Position numbers and translations under genes: made by a program | In this document: piece by piece, positions 55,279 to 64,000 of the stretch | How the letters are laid out: each line of letters opens with the position of its first letter | Numbering within the stretch: the stretch's first letter is position 1 | The notes under the pieces: generated by a model | Told to the model about the DNA's origin: nothing | Database searches by the model: none | Seen by the model: only the letters and a program-made list of their open reading frames with translations | DNA from: Thiomonas sp. FB-Cd | GTDB lineage: Bacteria; Pseudomonadota; Gammaproteobacteria; Burkholderiales; Burkholderiaceae_C | Reading direction: 5' to 3' | DNA length: 64,000 nt | Assembly: GCF_000733775.1 (NCBI RefSeq) | Contig: NZ_JPOE01000002.1 | Span: 2,717,478-2,781,477, forward strand

Positions 55279-55761
55279 GCCTACGACGGCCACACCCTGA
55301 GCGAGCAACTGGAGCGGGCCACGATCCTGATGCAGGACAGCAGGTCAAAGCCGGCGACCGCGTTCGTTGACCTGGGCTATCGGGGCGTGGATGCTGGCAA
55401 CCCGGATGTGCATATCGTGCACCGGGGCAAATCCAAACGCATCAGCAGCAAGGACAGAAATCAACTCAAGCGGCGCCAGGCCATCGAGCCCATCATCGGC
55501 CACCTCAAGAGCGATCACCGCATGGACCGTTGTCCCCTCAAGGGTGAGCAGGGCGACCGGTTGCACGCCGTGCTGTGCGCGGCAGGCTACAACATCAAAT
55601 GGCTGCTGCGCATGATCGCCAGGAAGGGGGTGCCCTTTGTGAGTCGGCTTTATTTGCGCCTGTGTCAGGCTGCGCACTTACGCCCGAACTGGCATCCGAT
55701 GCTGCGCGAACTCGCCTGCTATGCGCTCAACGGCCCAGCGCTGCGACTGGCCGCCCCTTGA
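55279..55761 (+). pseudogene. IS5-family transposase C-terminal remnant
   Basis: AYDGHTLSEQLERATILMQD, AFVDLGYRGVDAGNPDVHIVHRG, QAIEPIIGHLKSDHRMDRCPLKG and LHAVLCAAGYNIKWLLRMIA are the C-terminal half of an IS5-family transposase, with the second catalytic Asp (VDLGYRG) and Glu (AIEPIIGH). The N-terminal half is missing left of the IS66-type element, whose insertion next to the break is probably not its only damage. It is a different subgroup from the element at 39746. Confidence 0.85.
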
Positions 55762-55815
55762 AGATGAATAAATCAGGGCCGACACCTTAAAGTTCACGGA
55801 TAATTCGTGCCGTGT

Positions 55816-55980
55816 CTATAGGTAGAGAAGCGGTCTCAACTGGTAGATCGACACCACCCAGATCAAGGCCGATAGCCCGGCGATCTCGGCGAGATCAGCG
55901 ACCTGCAGGGGTCGCCTTTGCGATGCGAAGGACCACAGCAAAAGCGTGCACCTCAGGATTTCTGCGATCGCTAGAAACAT
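55816..55980 (-). CDS. Possible 54-residue membrane protein
   Basis: On the minus strand a frame from ATG 55980 gives MFLAIAEILRCTLLLWSFAS and, after a short charged stretch, IAGLSALIWVVSIYQL, two candidate membrane helices. No clear RBS. It lies 67 bases beyond the 3' end of the recombinase operon on the same strand and could be its last gene. No family known. Confidence 0.35.
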   Translation of the reverse strand: MFLAIAEILRCTLLLWSFASQRRPLQVADLAEIAGLSALIWVVSIYQLRPLLYL

Positions 55981-56046
55981 GAGAATTGCCCACAGGGCTC
56001 CCTGAACGGAGGTGCCTTCGCTCCCTCGGCCCTTGGCGTACCTACT

Positions 56047-59000
56047 TTAGGTGACTTGACCCAACGAGGCGCGAATCAAGATTGACAATGTCATAACGTA
56101 GGAGGCGGCATCAAGCGCCTGAAGCATCCCCCCGGAGTGCCCGCGCTGATTGCCGTCACCCGCACGCAATGCTCCCGCCGCGGGGACTGGTTTGGCGCGT
56201 GCAAAGCTGCGCGGCGCCGCATTGGTCACCGTCACCCAGTCCATTTGAAGTTCCTTCAACCACGCGTTGCGCTGGATGATCGCGCTGCCGGCGCCACGAG
56301 CGTTGGGCGTGTGATGCCACTGCAGCGCATCAAGCAGCAACGGAGCGCCCAAAGAATGCAAACGGCCTACCGCGCTCAGCCATAGCTGAGCTTCTTCGAT
56401 GTCGGTGAAGACGATTGCGTGGTCGTCTGTGTCATGCCTTGCCCAGTGCACGGTCAGCACCCTCTCGACCGCCACCGGCTCCTCACTGTGCCATGCGCGC
56501 CAGGCAGCCAGGAATGACTGCGCATCGCGCTCCAACGCCCTGGGCTTAAGCAGTCGATGTTTTCGAGGCCGATCCAGCGCCAGGGCCCCGACGCGGATCG
56601 TCCCGTCGACGTAGCCCGATGTCGCCCGCCTCGCAGGGCTCGGGCCGCGCAAGGATGACCAGCGTCGAGTTTGCTCTGCGATGGCCCGACACACGGTCGG
56701 TCCGGCAAAGCGAAGGGCCTCGGGCGCTTTCGGATTATTCCGCAACGCGTGGATCAGGCGCAGTGCCTCGACAATGTTGCCCAAGCGCTTGGACGCTGCG
56801 TTCTCCGCCGCCACCGCTGACCGGCGGCCAGCCTTCTGGAGTGACTCGACTGGCCACGGACACGACAGCGGGAAACGCTGCGAGAGCTTGGGCACGAGGC
56901 GCGCGATCAACACCGACGCGAGCGTTTGAGGTGTAGCGCTGCCTGCGGCGGATTTTAGGCTGTGGCGCAGCACATCAATGCTGGACGGCCTAGTCTTCCC
57001 CAGCCAGGCCAGCGTCATTGAGGGGATACGCAGAGCCATGGCTTCCCGGCGTGTTGCATGGCCGAGCAACATGTCCAGAACGTGCACATAGCTGCCGAGC
57101 GTGGTTTGGGGTGTGACATGCCCCAGAAGGGCACTGGTCGCCCAAACCAGCGGTCTCAGCGATTGCCCGGCTCCGACAAGAGCGCGGTGACGCAAAGATG
57201 CGATGTCTCGACTCAGCCCTTCTGGGTCGAGCAGATGCGATGCCCGCGGGACAGCCGCCTCGATCAAGTCACAAAGCGTGCGGTTCGCGGCGCTGTGCCG
57301 GAGGTGATGAAATCGAATCGCGCCTTCTCCGCATATCTGTCGCAACACATCCTGGACCGGACCAAGCAACGACTCTTCGGGCAGGCGTGCCGCCGGATCG
57401 CTGGCCTGAGGAAGCAGCAGGACCAGGTCGCGCGCAATGGGCGAGGCTTGCGCCATGCGCTCGCTGGCGTCGGCTTGCGCGTACAGCAGCCCGAGCTCAT
57501 CCTCGGTACAAAGGCTTTTGAGCTGCAGCACGCGACGGCCGCTATCGCGTTTGAGCGCGCGTCCCGCATGGCTGCGCACGAATAGCAAAGGCTCCACGCG
57601 ACCCTGAAAGTCGATCAGGCGCAGGCCTCGAATTTCCGTGCGCCGCAGCCCGCATCGGTAGCCGAGGATTGCGGCGACTTCACATTCGCGGGATACAGCC
57701 TGCGCTCGCAACTCCTGCATCACATCTTGAAACTCCCGTTCGGTCACAACTTGGGCATCGACAACGCTACCCTCATCCCTGCCGAGGTCAGCCTCGGGAT
57801 GCTCCCAGCACCGCACGCTGCGCACATGGGCGTCGAGCATAGCCAGCGCGGTGCGGATGTTGCCGCGGCTGCTCTGCGGTGCACACTGAATGATGGCCTC
57901 GATCGAATCGTTCCAGATCGATGGATCGTCGGGAAGAGTCGAGCCCAGCACGGCGTCAAGCCTACGGTCAACTCGGGTAAGCAACTCGCGCGCGGAACTC
58001 AGGCGATTGCCTGTTCGACCACTCGGGCGCATCAGCGCAATCATCCAGTCGCACAGGATCCAGTCGAGCTTTCGGGAGTCGCTTAACTGTTCCCGATAGC
58101 GCCTCAGAGCGACGAGGACAACGCCCGCGCGCCGGTTGTCGCCAAGCATCAGTGCGCGGACTTCGCCGTTGCGTCCGGCCGGCTGCGCGCGAGCACCTTG
58201 GCCTGGGGCCCGTCCTCGTTTGCCCTTGCCATCTGCGACGAAGCTGGCGGGCGATTCTTCGCCATCCTCGGCACGTTCGGCTGGTTGCGGTGCGAGCCTC
58301 TTTCCAAGAAGCACCCGCCAGCACGCATGTGGAGGCAGTGATGCGGTACTGATCTTCCCATGCGCGTAGTGCGCCAGAGCCGGCGGCAAGACGTAGTGCC
58401 ATTTGGCCTGCGCCGCGCCTAGGAAGTCCGACCAACAGCGCACGCCAAACGCCTCACTGCCGAGCCTCGCTCTCAGGGTGCGCCAGACCCTGAGCGACAA
58501 CCTAAGCGAGGGAGACTCTCGATCTTTTGGCGTTGCCTCCACAGAGTTGTCGGGCCCGCTGACGCGATCGTCCAACCAACGCAAGATCAAAAGGGTCGTG
58601 TATGGATCGAACACATGGCGCTGCCAGTTGCCTGGTGCGTCCTGCCATTCCACCCAGGCCCACTGCCCGTCAGCAGTGACACGCACGGACCCCGCACGCA
58701 ACTGTTCGTCGACAGCGTTGATGCGCTTTCGATCAATCAGCGCCGAATGCCAGATCGCACTAATAATGATCATCTCCTGCGTCGCCGGGGCCGCAGACTG
58801 CGCGCATTGGCCCCAGGACGCGAGGATGGCCTGCTCAATGTCAGTTGACTTTGTCAGCCCGACGAAGGTGTCTGCGTTGAGCTGAGGCGACGGCAATCGC
58901 AACGTGAGAACGTGCGGGGGCACCTTCACATGCCAGCCGCACTGCAGCCGCCCACGTTCGAGGCCTCGGACAAGATAGTTCGTCGCCCATCGCCTATCTG

Positions 59001-59241
59001 ACCCCCTATAGACCAGGTCAATCTTCGCGCGCAGCGCCTTGACATGTTGCGCGTCTACGGTAAGGCCCATCTGCCCCTCGAGCCAGGAACGATGTCCCCC
59101 ATCTTCGATCCATGCACGCACCGTGCTTTGCACGTCAACGCGCCGGGTTTCGCTGGCCTCTCGCCGGCGCCGAATGTCTGAGGCTGCCCCTGAAACAGCA
59201 ATGGGATCGATGTCGAAACCACCCCAAGCGGACCCTGTCAT
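56047..59241 (-). CDS. Giant tyrosine-recombinase-like protein, 1064 residues
   Basis: Third gene of an overlapping operon. The central part (about 500-730) has the tyrosine-recombinase catalytic set: Arg in GYRCGLRRTEIRGL (about 529), a possible Lys in GRALKRDSGRRV, His-x-x-Arg in RFHHLRHSAANRT (about 646), then LLGHVTPQTTLGSYVHV with the His (about 707) and nucleophile Tyr (about 717). Long regions before (about 1-490) and after (about 740-1064) match nothing I recognise; typical integrases have 300-450 residues. Start ATG 59241 overlaps the previous stop (ATGA), so translation is coupled; 59277 is less likely. It probably cuts and joins DNA for an element whose ends are not identified. Confidence 0.75.
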   Translation of the reverse strand: MTGSAWGGFDIDPIAVSGAASDIRRRREASETRRVDVQSTVRAWIEDGGHRSWLEGQMGLTVDAQHVKALRAKIDLVYRGSDRRWATNYLVRGLERGRLQCGWHVKVPPHVLTLRLPSPQLNADTFVGLTKSTDIEQAILASWGQCAQSAAPATQEMIIISAIWHSALIDRKRINAVDEQLRAGSVRVTADGQWAWVEWQDAPGNWQRHVFDPYTTLLILRWLDDRVSGPDNSVEATPKDRESPSLRLSLRVWRTLRARLGSEAFGVRCWSDFLGAAQAKWHYVLPPALAHYAHGKISTASLPPHACWRVLLGKRLAPQPAERAEDGEESPASFVADGKGKRGRAPGQGARAQPAGRNGEVRALMLGDNRRAGVVLVALRRYREQLSDSRKLDWILCDWMIALMRPSGRTGNRLSSARELLTRVDRRLDAVLGSTLPDDPSIWNDSIEAIIQCAPQSSRGNIRTALAMLDAHVRSVRCWEHPEADLGRDEGSVVDAQVVTEREFQDVMQELRAQAVSRECEVAAILGYRCGLRRTEIRGLRLIDFQGRVEPLLFVRSHAGRALKRDSGRRVLQLKSLCTEDELGLLYAQADASERMAQASPIARDLVLLLPQASDPAARLPEESLLGPVQDVLRQICGEGAIRFHHLRHSAANRTLCDLIEAAVPRASHLLDPEGLSRDIASLRHRALVGAGQSLRPLVWATSALLGHVTPQTTLGSYVHVLDMLLGHATRREAMALRIPSMTLAWLGKTRPSSIDVLRHSLKSAAGSATPQTLASVLIARLVPKLSQRFPLSCPWPVESLQKAGRRSAVAAENAASKRLGNIVEALRLIHALRNNPKAPEALRFAGPTVCRAIAEQTRRWSSLRGPSPARRATSGYVDGTIRVGALALDRPRKHRLLKPRALERDAQSFLAAWRAWHSEEPVAVERVLTVHWARHDTDDHAIVFTDIEEAQLWLSAVGRLHSLGAPLLLDALQWHHTPNARGAGSAIIQRNAWLKELQMDWVTVTNAAPRSFARAKPVPAAGALRAGDGNQRGHSGGMLQALDAASYVMTLSILIRASLGQVT

Positions 59242-61754
59242 GCCCAGCCTCTTAGCGCGCTGAAACCCGCCTCGCACACGAGTTTTTCCAACGTTGGGCG
59301 CAAGGTCTCGGTCACCACCCGCGCAGGCAGAGCGCTATACCGTCCCCACGGCTCAGCGCCTCGCTGCCAGTGCCCCATGAAAGCTTCGATCATCTCGCCT
59401 GGCACGCCCTCCTGTGCGAGGCGCGTCCGCAGCCAGTGGCGACTTGAATTCAGCGGCAGACCGTAGCCCGTTAGAAGCTTGAATTGCTGCCGCATCTCCG
59501 CAGTGGGGCGCTCGATCACCTGGACATGCGAGCCCTTGCGCAAAAGGTAGAACAACACCGGAGGCAGGCTATCGCATGAGTGTGAGAGCAACTTCGCCCA
59601 AGTCGCGCGCCAGTGCTTCGCGTAAAGCTGGAGCTGCCGGGAAAGGGTGGGGCAAAGCGGCGCGATTCGTGTGGCCGTGCTGGCCACATCATCCTTGTCG
59701 CTCAGCAGCACGACCATGTTCTTCGTGTCGATGCGCTCCCAATTGGGCAACGGTTGTCCCACGTCACGCATCCCAAGGGCAAAACGAAGCATCGCATGCA
59801 CATACTGCGTGTAGGCGTTGTGCAATTTCAAGCGGGCATCGCTGGCCATCGGCATGCCCCGTTGCAAATCCAGTTCCTTCCGCAGTGACCGAACCATGCG
59901 ATGGATCACTTCGAGTCGGGGCACAACCCGTGCACCAACGACTGTGGTCACCGCTTTACCGATCTGCGCCCGGATTTCTCTGTCCTCGGCGATGGCATAG
60001 GGAATGGGGAGCGCCGCCCGACTCAATTCGGCCAACCTCTGCCGCTGTTCAGCGCGAAGCCATTGCGCGGCCTCGTCTGCACTGACGCAGAGGTAATGCA
60101 AACCGGTGTCGGCAAGTTGATGCGGCCTCCCCGTCAACAAACTGGCGAGTGCATGGTCGCGACGGTGCTCAACGATGCATCTGAACATCCACGTCTCGAC
60201 CATCGCCAAGGTGAGGCGACCGTGCTCCTGCTTTGCGTGCTCGCGTACCCAACTCCGCGCTGCTTCGATCAAGGTCTTCGTCGGCGTGGCGAACGCCATG
60301 GCCGCTCGAACCCGCTCAGACGAAGCCAGCGAAGCCGCATTGGGCAAGACGACGAGAAAGTCACCGAGGAGCTCATCCACATCGAGCGTGATACGGTCAA
60401 CGGTTGGCAAGGCCTGGCCAAGGTCGATGCCGCGATGCTTGGGTTGGCCGACTGGACGCAGCACCGAGGCGGCCAGATCGCGGGTATCGATGGCCCACAT
60501 CAACAGGCCTGCCGACCACTGCTCGGGCGCCTTTTCACGCCGGTTGATGATCTGCATCCTTGCGACCTCCTGAACCGGCCTGCCCGTCCACAATGTCACG
60601 GCCAGCAGTGCTCTGATTTCCCGTTCCTGATCGTCAGGGCTTGCTGTCGGCCGAAGCTTCAGAGTCGCCCACAGCGCTGCGATCTCAACGTCAGCCGGGC
60701 GTATCCAGTCGCAGGCGAGCAGCTGGGCGGCCCGTTCGCGCCGCCCAATCAGACTCCGGGCTCGAATGACCTGCTCCGCGAGACTCCGCTCCAATGGCTC
60801 TAACTCGATCCCTGCAGGGCTCGCCTCGGCATCCCAGTCCTCCCCATACTCAGTCCACTCGATGTACTCCTCCGCCGTGTCGAACTCACCCGGGGTCAGC
60901 CCATCCCGTTCGAGATCGTCCTTGGTGCTGGTGTGGAGGCGGAGCTCCCGCTGCACGTCAATGCGATCCGTCGGCAGCGCCTGCTGCAGCTCGATGACGA
61001 CGACGTGGTCTTCGGGCGCGCCATTGGGAGGCCGCTCGGCGATCAGGCCGCGAGCTCTTAGAACTGGCTCGACCAGGCGTCGCAGTTCTGCATGGCGTAC
61101 ACCCTCGTCCGCGACACTGCGGTACTGTGCTTCGCTCCCGCGAATGCCGTCAATCAGGCCAGATAACGACATGCTCCACGATTCGGGGATCGCTGCACTT
61201 TCGAGCATTTGCCGTGCAGCCTTGGCTCCGGCATACAGGGGAGTCGCGCCATCGTCAGCCCCGTGCTGCATGACACTGCGCACCTTCGCAAACAAGACAA
61301 TGGCAGCCAGGGCGGGCCGCATGGTCTTGGCTTTGGCATCGCGTGCTTCAAAATGCCGCCATGTCCCGATCAGGGTATACAAGGGATACCCTGACATCAC
61401 CCCGCGGAACGGTTGCTTGGGGCGCCGAGGCGATGGACGGACTTCAGCCAGTTCCAGCTCTGCTGGGAGGTTGCGAAGGACAGGGGCAATTTCTTCGAGG
61501 CCACTTCTCAGCGCATCGAATTTCGCGTTGTCAACAACGTCGAACAAGTCCGGCTTGTCCGCTGCAAGATCGCGCATGACTGGCAACAGATCGCGCAGGC
61601 CCTCGAGGACCAGTGGCAACGCTTGTGCCGATGCGGGCGGCTCAATCCATTCCAGCAATGCATTGACGTCCGCATCGTGGCCACACAACCGGGACAACCG
61701 CTCGATCGCGCCCGTGGCTCGGCTCGCGGGTTCTGTCTCAGGCGTCTGCACCAT
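59238..61754 (-). CDS. Second large tyrosine-recombinase-like protein, 838 residues
   Basis: Middle gene of the operon. Near the C-terminus GLPLNSSRHWLRTRLAQEG (His-x-x-Arg about 772) is followed by IEAFMGHWQRGAEPWGRYSA with GH (about 794) and Tyr (about 806), the end of a tyrosine-recombinase fold; LAVTLWTGRPVQEVARMQI (about 390) may supply the first Arg. The remainder (helical, with RSLIGRRERAAQLLACDWI and VVPRLEVIHRMVRSLRKELD) is unfamiliar. It overlaps the upstream gene by 17 bases and the downstream gene by 4. Its catalytic set is less complete than in the 1064-residue protein, so it may be a partner subunit. Confidence 0.65.
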   Translation of the reverse strand: MVQTPETEPASRATGAIERLSRLCGHDADVNALLEWIEPPASAQALPLVLEGLRDLLPVMRDLAADKPDLFDVVDNAKFDALRSGLEEIAPVLRNLPAELELAEVRPSPRRPKQPFRGVMSGYPLYTLIGTWRHFEARDAKAKTMRPALAAIVLFAKVRSVMQHGADDGATPLYAGAKAARQMLESAAIPESWSMSLSGLIDGIRGSEAQYRSVADEGVRHAELRRLVEPVLRARGLIAERPPNGAPEDHVVVIELQQALPTDRIDVQRELRLHTSTKDDLERDGLTPGEFDTAEEYIEWTEYGEDWDAEASPAGIELEPLERSLAEQVIRARSLIGRRERAAQLLACDWIRPADVEIAALWATLKLRPTASPDDQEREIRALLAVTLWTGRPVQEVARMQIINRREKAPEQWSAGLLMWAIDTRDLAASVLRPVGQPKHRGIDLGQALPTVDRITLDVDELLGDFLVVLPNAASLASSERVRAAMAFATPTKTLIEAARSWVREHAKQEHGRLTLAMVETWMFRCIVEHRRDHALASLLTGRPHQLADTGLHYLCVSADEAAQWLRAEQRQRLAELSRAALPIPYAIAEDREIRAQIGKAVTTVVGARVVPRLEVIHRMVRSLRKELDLQRGMPMASDARLKLHNAYTQYVHAMLRFALGMRDVGQPLPNWERIDTKNMVVLLSDKDDVASTATRIAPLCPTLSRQLQLYAKHWRATWAKLLSHSCDSLPPVLFYLLRKGSHVQVIERPTAEMRQQFKLLTGYGLPLNSSRHWLRTRLAQEGVPGEMIEAFMGHWQRGAEPWGRYSALPARVVTETLRPTLEKLVCEAGFSALRGWA

Positions 61755-62454
61755 CGTCGCTGCTGTCTACATCGCTGCGCTGTTTCCGTAGGCCCTGGGT
61801 CGTCACACCCAATACGCGGGCCAATGCCGTAAAAGTCCGCAGCTGCGGTGTGAGTTCGTCGATAAGGCCCAGTGTCTTTGCTTGCCCATGAAGAGCGGTC
61901 AATTCACGGCCGATCCTCCGCTTGGGTGCAACACTGGCGGCCAAGAGCCATCGCTCGGCGAGGGCCAACCGAGCGATGTCATCGTCGTCGAGTTTGCTGG
62001 ATATGACGAGCGCCGGAACTTCTTCGATGAGCGGTTCGAGCACGGAACAAGCGGCGCGTGATCGATCTTTGCCCGCGTTGGGTGTAGAAATCTGCTGGGT
62101 GGCGACGCACTCTTGATCACTGAGGCGGCTGGACTCGATCGACTCAAGCCGCATCCTGGCCGCATGCCACGGCTGAAGGGCTTGCCACGTGTTCAACCCA
62201 CCAATGACAACGAAGCCCTTGCTCACCCTCTTTCCGGCCTGCTGCAAGATCAGGGGATGCAGATGCAATAGAAGGCTGATTCCATCTGTGGTCAATGCCA
62301 GCACATCATCCTCTGTACCAGGATAGCCGGCGGCCACGTCGTTTGGAATCGCCTGGTGGAGACCCCGAATTGCGCTGAGTCTGACGATCTCCCATCGAAA
62401 GCGACGCGCGCCGAGTTTGATCGCACTGCCTCTTTCGTGGCTTTGCGGTTGCAT
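61738..62454 (-). CDS. 238-residue protein heading the recombinase operon
   Basis: First gene of the operon. No firm family. The N-terminal half (RFRWEIVRLSAIRGLHQAIP, VLALTTDGISLLLHLHPLIL, SKGFVVIGGLNTWQALQPW) is alpha/beta and recalls ParB-like or nuclease folds only loosely. The C-terminus (LTPQLRTFTALARVLGVTTQGLRKQ) looks like a helix-turn-helix, so it may bind DNA and control the operon or mark the element ends. It overlaps the next gene by 17 bases. The end is acidic (DVDSSDDGADA). Confidence 0.6.
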   Translation of the reverse strand: MQPQSHERGSAIKLGARRFRWEIVRLSAIRGLHQAIPNDVAAGYPGTEDDVLALTTDGISLLLHLHPLILQQAGKRVSKGFVVIGGLNTWQALQPWHAARMRLESIESSRLSDQECVATQQISTPNAGKDRSRAACSVLEPLIEEVPALVISSKLDDDDIARLALAERWLLAASVAPKRRIGRELTALHGQAKTLGLIDELTPQLRTFTALARVLGVTTQGLRKQRSDVDSSDDGADA

Positions 62455-62504
62455 GACTAGGAGCCGAGAGTGAAGGTCATCGGAGATGTGACGGCGCTAG
62501 AACA

Positions 62505-63701
62505 TCACAAGGGTTCAGCGCCTTCGTTGAGGATGTCCAGATAGTGCGTGTAGCCGAACACGCGCTCGCGCTTGCGACCAGTCACTTCGCGAACGATGCC
62601 AAGAGTTTCAAGGGACTCAACGGCCCGAGCGACGGTGGGATAGGCCGCACCCGTGCGCTCGACGATGGTGCCGATGCTGCTCAGGGGTCGTGCACGCAAC
62701 GCGTCGAACACACGTAACGCGCTCGCAGCGGCCCGACCGAGGTCCTGCACACGAGCAGCATCGTCGCGAAACAGAGCCAGCAGCCGGTGCGCGGTCTCGA
62801 CGGCTTGGCCAGCGGTCTGTGCCACCCCATCCAGGAAGAAGTCGAGCCACGACTCCCAGTCGCCGGACGTGCGTACGAGGCCCAGCAAGCGGTAATACTC
62901 CTCGCGATGCTGCTTGAAAAACAGCGACAGGTACAGCAGCGGCTGTCGCAGGACGTTCGACTCGAACAGAATCAAGGCGATCAGCAGACGTCCAACCCGC
63001 CCGTTGCCGTCGAGAAAGGGGTGGATGGTTTCGAACTGCACATGCGCCAATGCCGCCCGTACCAGCGTAGGCAAGCCGTCATCGTCGGCATGGAGGAAGA
63101 CCTCGAGCTGGGCCATGCATGCTTCGACGAGGTTGGGTGGCGGGGGCACGAACAGCGCGTTGCCCGGCCGGGTTCCGCCGATCCAATTCTGGCTGCGACG
63201 GAATTCGCCTGGCTGCTTTGTCCGCCCCTCGGCCGCGCGCCAGGAGCTTCTCATGCACCTCGCGGATCAGCCGATTGGACAGCGGAAAGCCACCGCGAAG
63301 GCGCGTCAGGCCATGCTCGAGTGCCGCGACATAGTTGGAAACGCTCGACCACGTCGTCCAGAGGGACACCCGGCACATCCTCCAGCTCGAACAGCAGCAG
63401 GTCGGACAGCGACGACTGTGTTCCTTCGATCTGGCTGGAGAGCACGGCCTCGCGGCGCACATAGGTGTATAGGAAGAGGTCCGGATCAGGCAACATCGCG
63501 CGATGCCGTCAAGCGGCCGCAGGCCAGCAGCGAGGCTTCGAGTCGCTTCTGTCGCTGCCCGGTCAGATCCAGCGGCGGGACCGGCGGCAACGGTGTCGGG
63601 ATGAAGGCGTGTACGACCTCGCCCGCGGTGCTTGCGACCTCAAATTGTCCGTCTCTCCGCGCTGCATGGTTATTCTCACGAGTGAACATAGCCACGTCCA
63701 C
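62505..63701 (-). pseudogene. Fic-domain protein gene, frameshifted
   Basis: Read from 63701 the minus strand gives, in changing frames, a single Fic protein: GEVVHAFIPTPLPPVPPLDL, then PDPDLFLYTYVRREAVLSSQIEG (with the inhibitory helix SSQIEG), NYVAALEHGLTRLRGGFPLS, then LFVPPPPNLVEACMAQLEVF and the catalytic HPFLDGNGRVGRLL near 63010, and a C-terminal winged-helix (LSSIGTIVERTGAAYPTVARAVESLETLGIVRE). At least three frame changes (about 63490, 63340 and 63230) break it, so no full AMP-transferase can be made unless they are sequencing errors. The longest open part is 62505-63254. Confidence 0.8.
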
Positions 63702-64000
63702 TATTAACGTTTGGCCACGATAGTGATGATAAAAGCTCTGCGCACAGTGAAGCCCTCAGCGCCGGACATCGGCTGTATCTCTTCCAGGAATCAGGCGTAA
63801 AGCCCTGCCATATATCGAAGACGACAGCACTGGCAGGCTCCGCGTCGACAACGACACCGAAGGTCAAACATGTGAACTTTTGATTTATGCTAATCTTAAC
63901 CAAATAGGGCATTGATCGGCATAATGCACCGCAGTGCGCGTCAAGGACGCCAATGCAGCGCAGCAGAGACTTCACTAACCTATTGTTTATAGACGATTTA
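63702..64000. other. AT-richer end of the window, no supported gene
   Basis: The base composition drops clearly, with runs such as TTTGATTTATGCTAATC, unlike the GC-rich rest. A minus-strand frame of about 99 codons reaches 63975 but has no recognisable family or RBS. It may be recently acquired sequence or a promoter region for a gene beyond the edge. Confidence 0.4.

Overview
The window is GC-rich, densely coded DNA from a proteobacterium, most likely a betaproteobacterium of the Burkholderiales. A metal-exposed, Thiomonas-like organism would fit, but this is inference from gene content: cyclic-di-GMP enzymes, chorismate lyase UbiC, heavy-metal RND pumps, P1B ATPases and many insertion sequences. 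No rRNA, tRNA or CRISPR array was recognised.

Layout. Bases 1-11.5 kb hold a signalling cluster: two very large GGDEF-EAL proteins with a globin-sensor-like and a GAF-like segment between the catalytic domains, a third paralogue whose key residues are lost, an FHA protein, two small unknown proteins and a NifS-like cysteine desulfurase. Bases 12-18 kb carry ordinary metabolism: a succinate-semialdehyde-type dehydrogenase, a DUF3291 protein, a lone ribbon-helix-helix repressor, a DadA-like FAD oxidase directly before thiazole synthase ThiG, and PanD. Bases 17-22 kb are a scrap-yard of mobile DNA: an HD-domain fragment, IS110 and IS1380 remnants, a HigBA-type toxin-antitoxin pair and two families of short duplications.

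Bases 21.8-49.5 kb form a metal and redox resistance region. A CusRS-like two-component system is divergent from an OMF-adaptor-RND operon. A thioredoxin and a DsbD split into two genes follow. A minus-strand operon holds a copper-type P1B ATPase with an unusual CPD motif, a DUF302 protein, a SHOCT protein and a Spy-like protein. A CadR/CadA pair has a recognisable MerR-type promoter. After an IS5-family element comes a CusCBA-type efflux operon, then a Met-rich exported protein, an unknown exported protein and a TlpA-like thioredoxin. Together these genes would move metal ions out of the cytoplasm (ATPases), then out of the periplasm (RND pumps), while the thioredoxins keep periplasmic thiols reduced.

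Bases 49.7-64 kb are again mobile DNA: an intact IS630-family element with TA duplication, UbiC, a Crp/Fnr remnant, an IS1634-type remnant, a complete IS66-type element with an 8-bp target duplication that carries a DruA-like DUF4338 gene, an IS5-family remnant, and an overlapping three-gene minus-strand operon. That operon encodes two giant tyrosine-recombinase-like proteins plus a 238-residue partner and is the best candidate for an undescribed mobile system here. A frameshifted Fic gene and an AT-rich end close the window.
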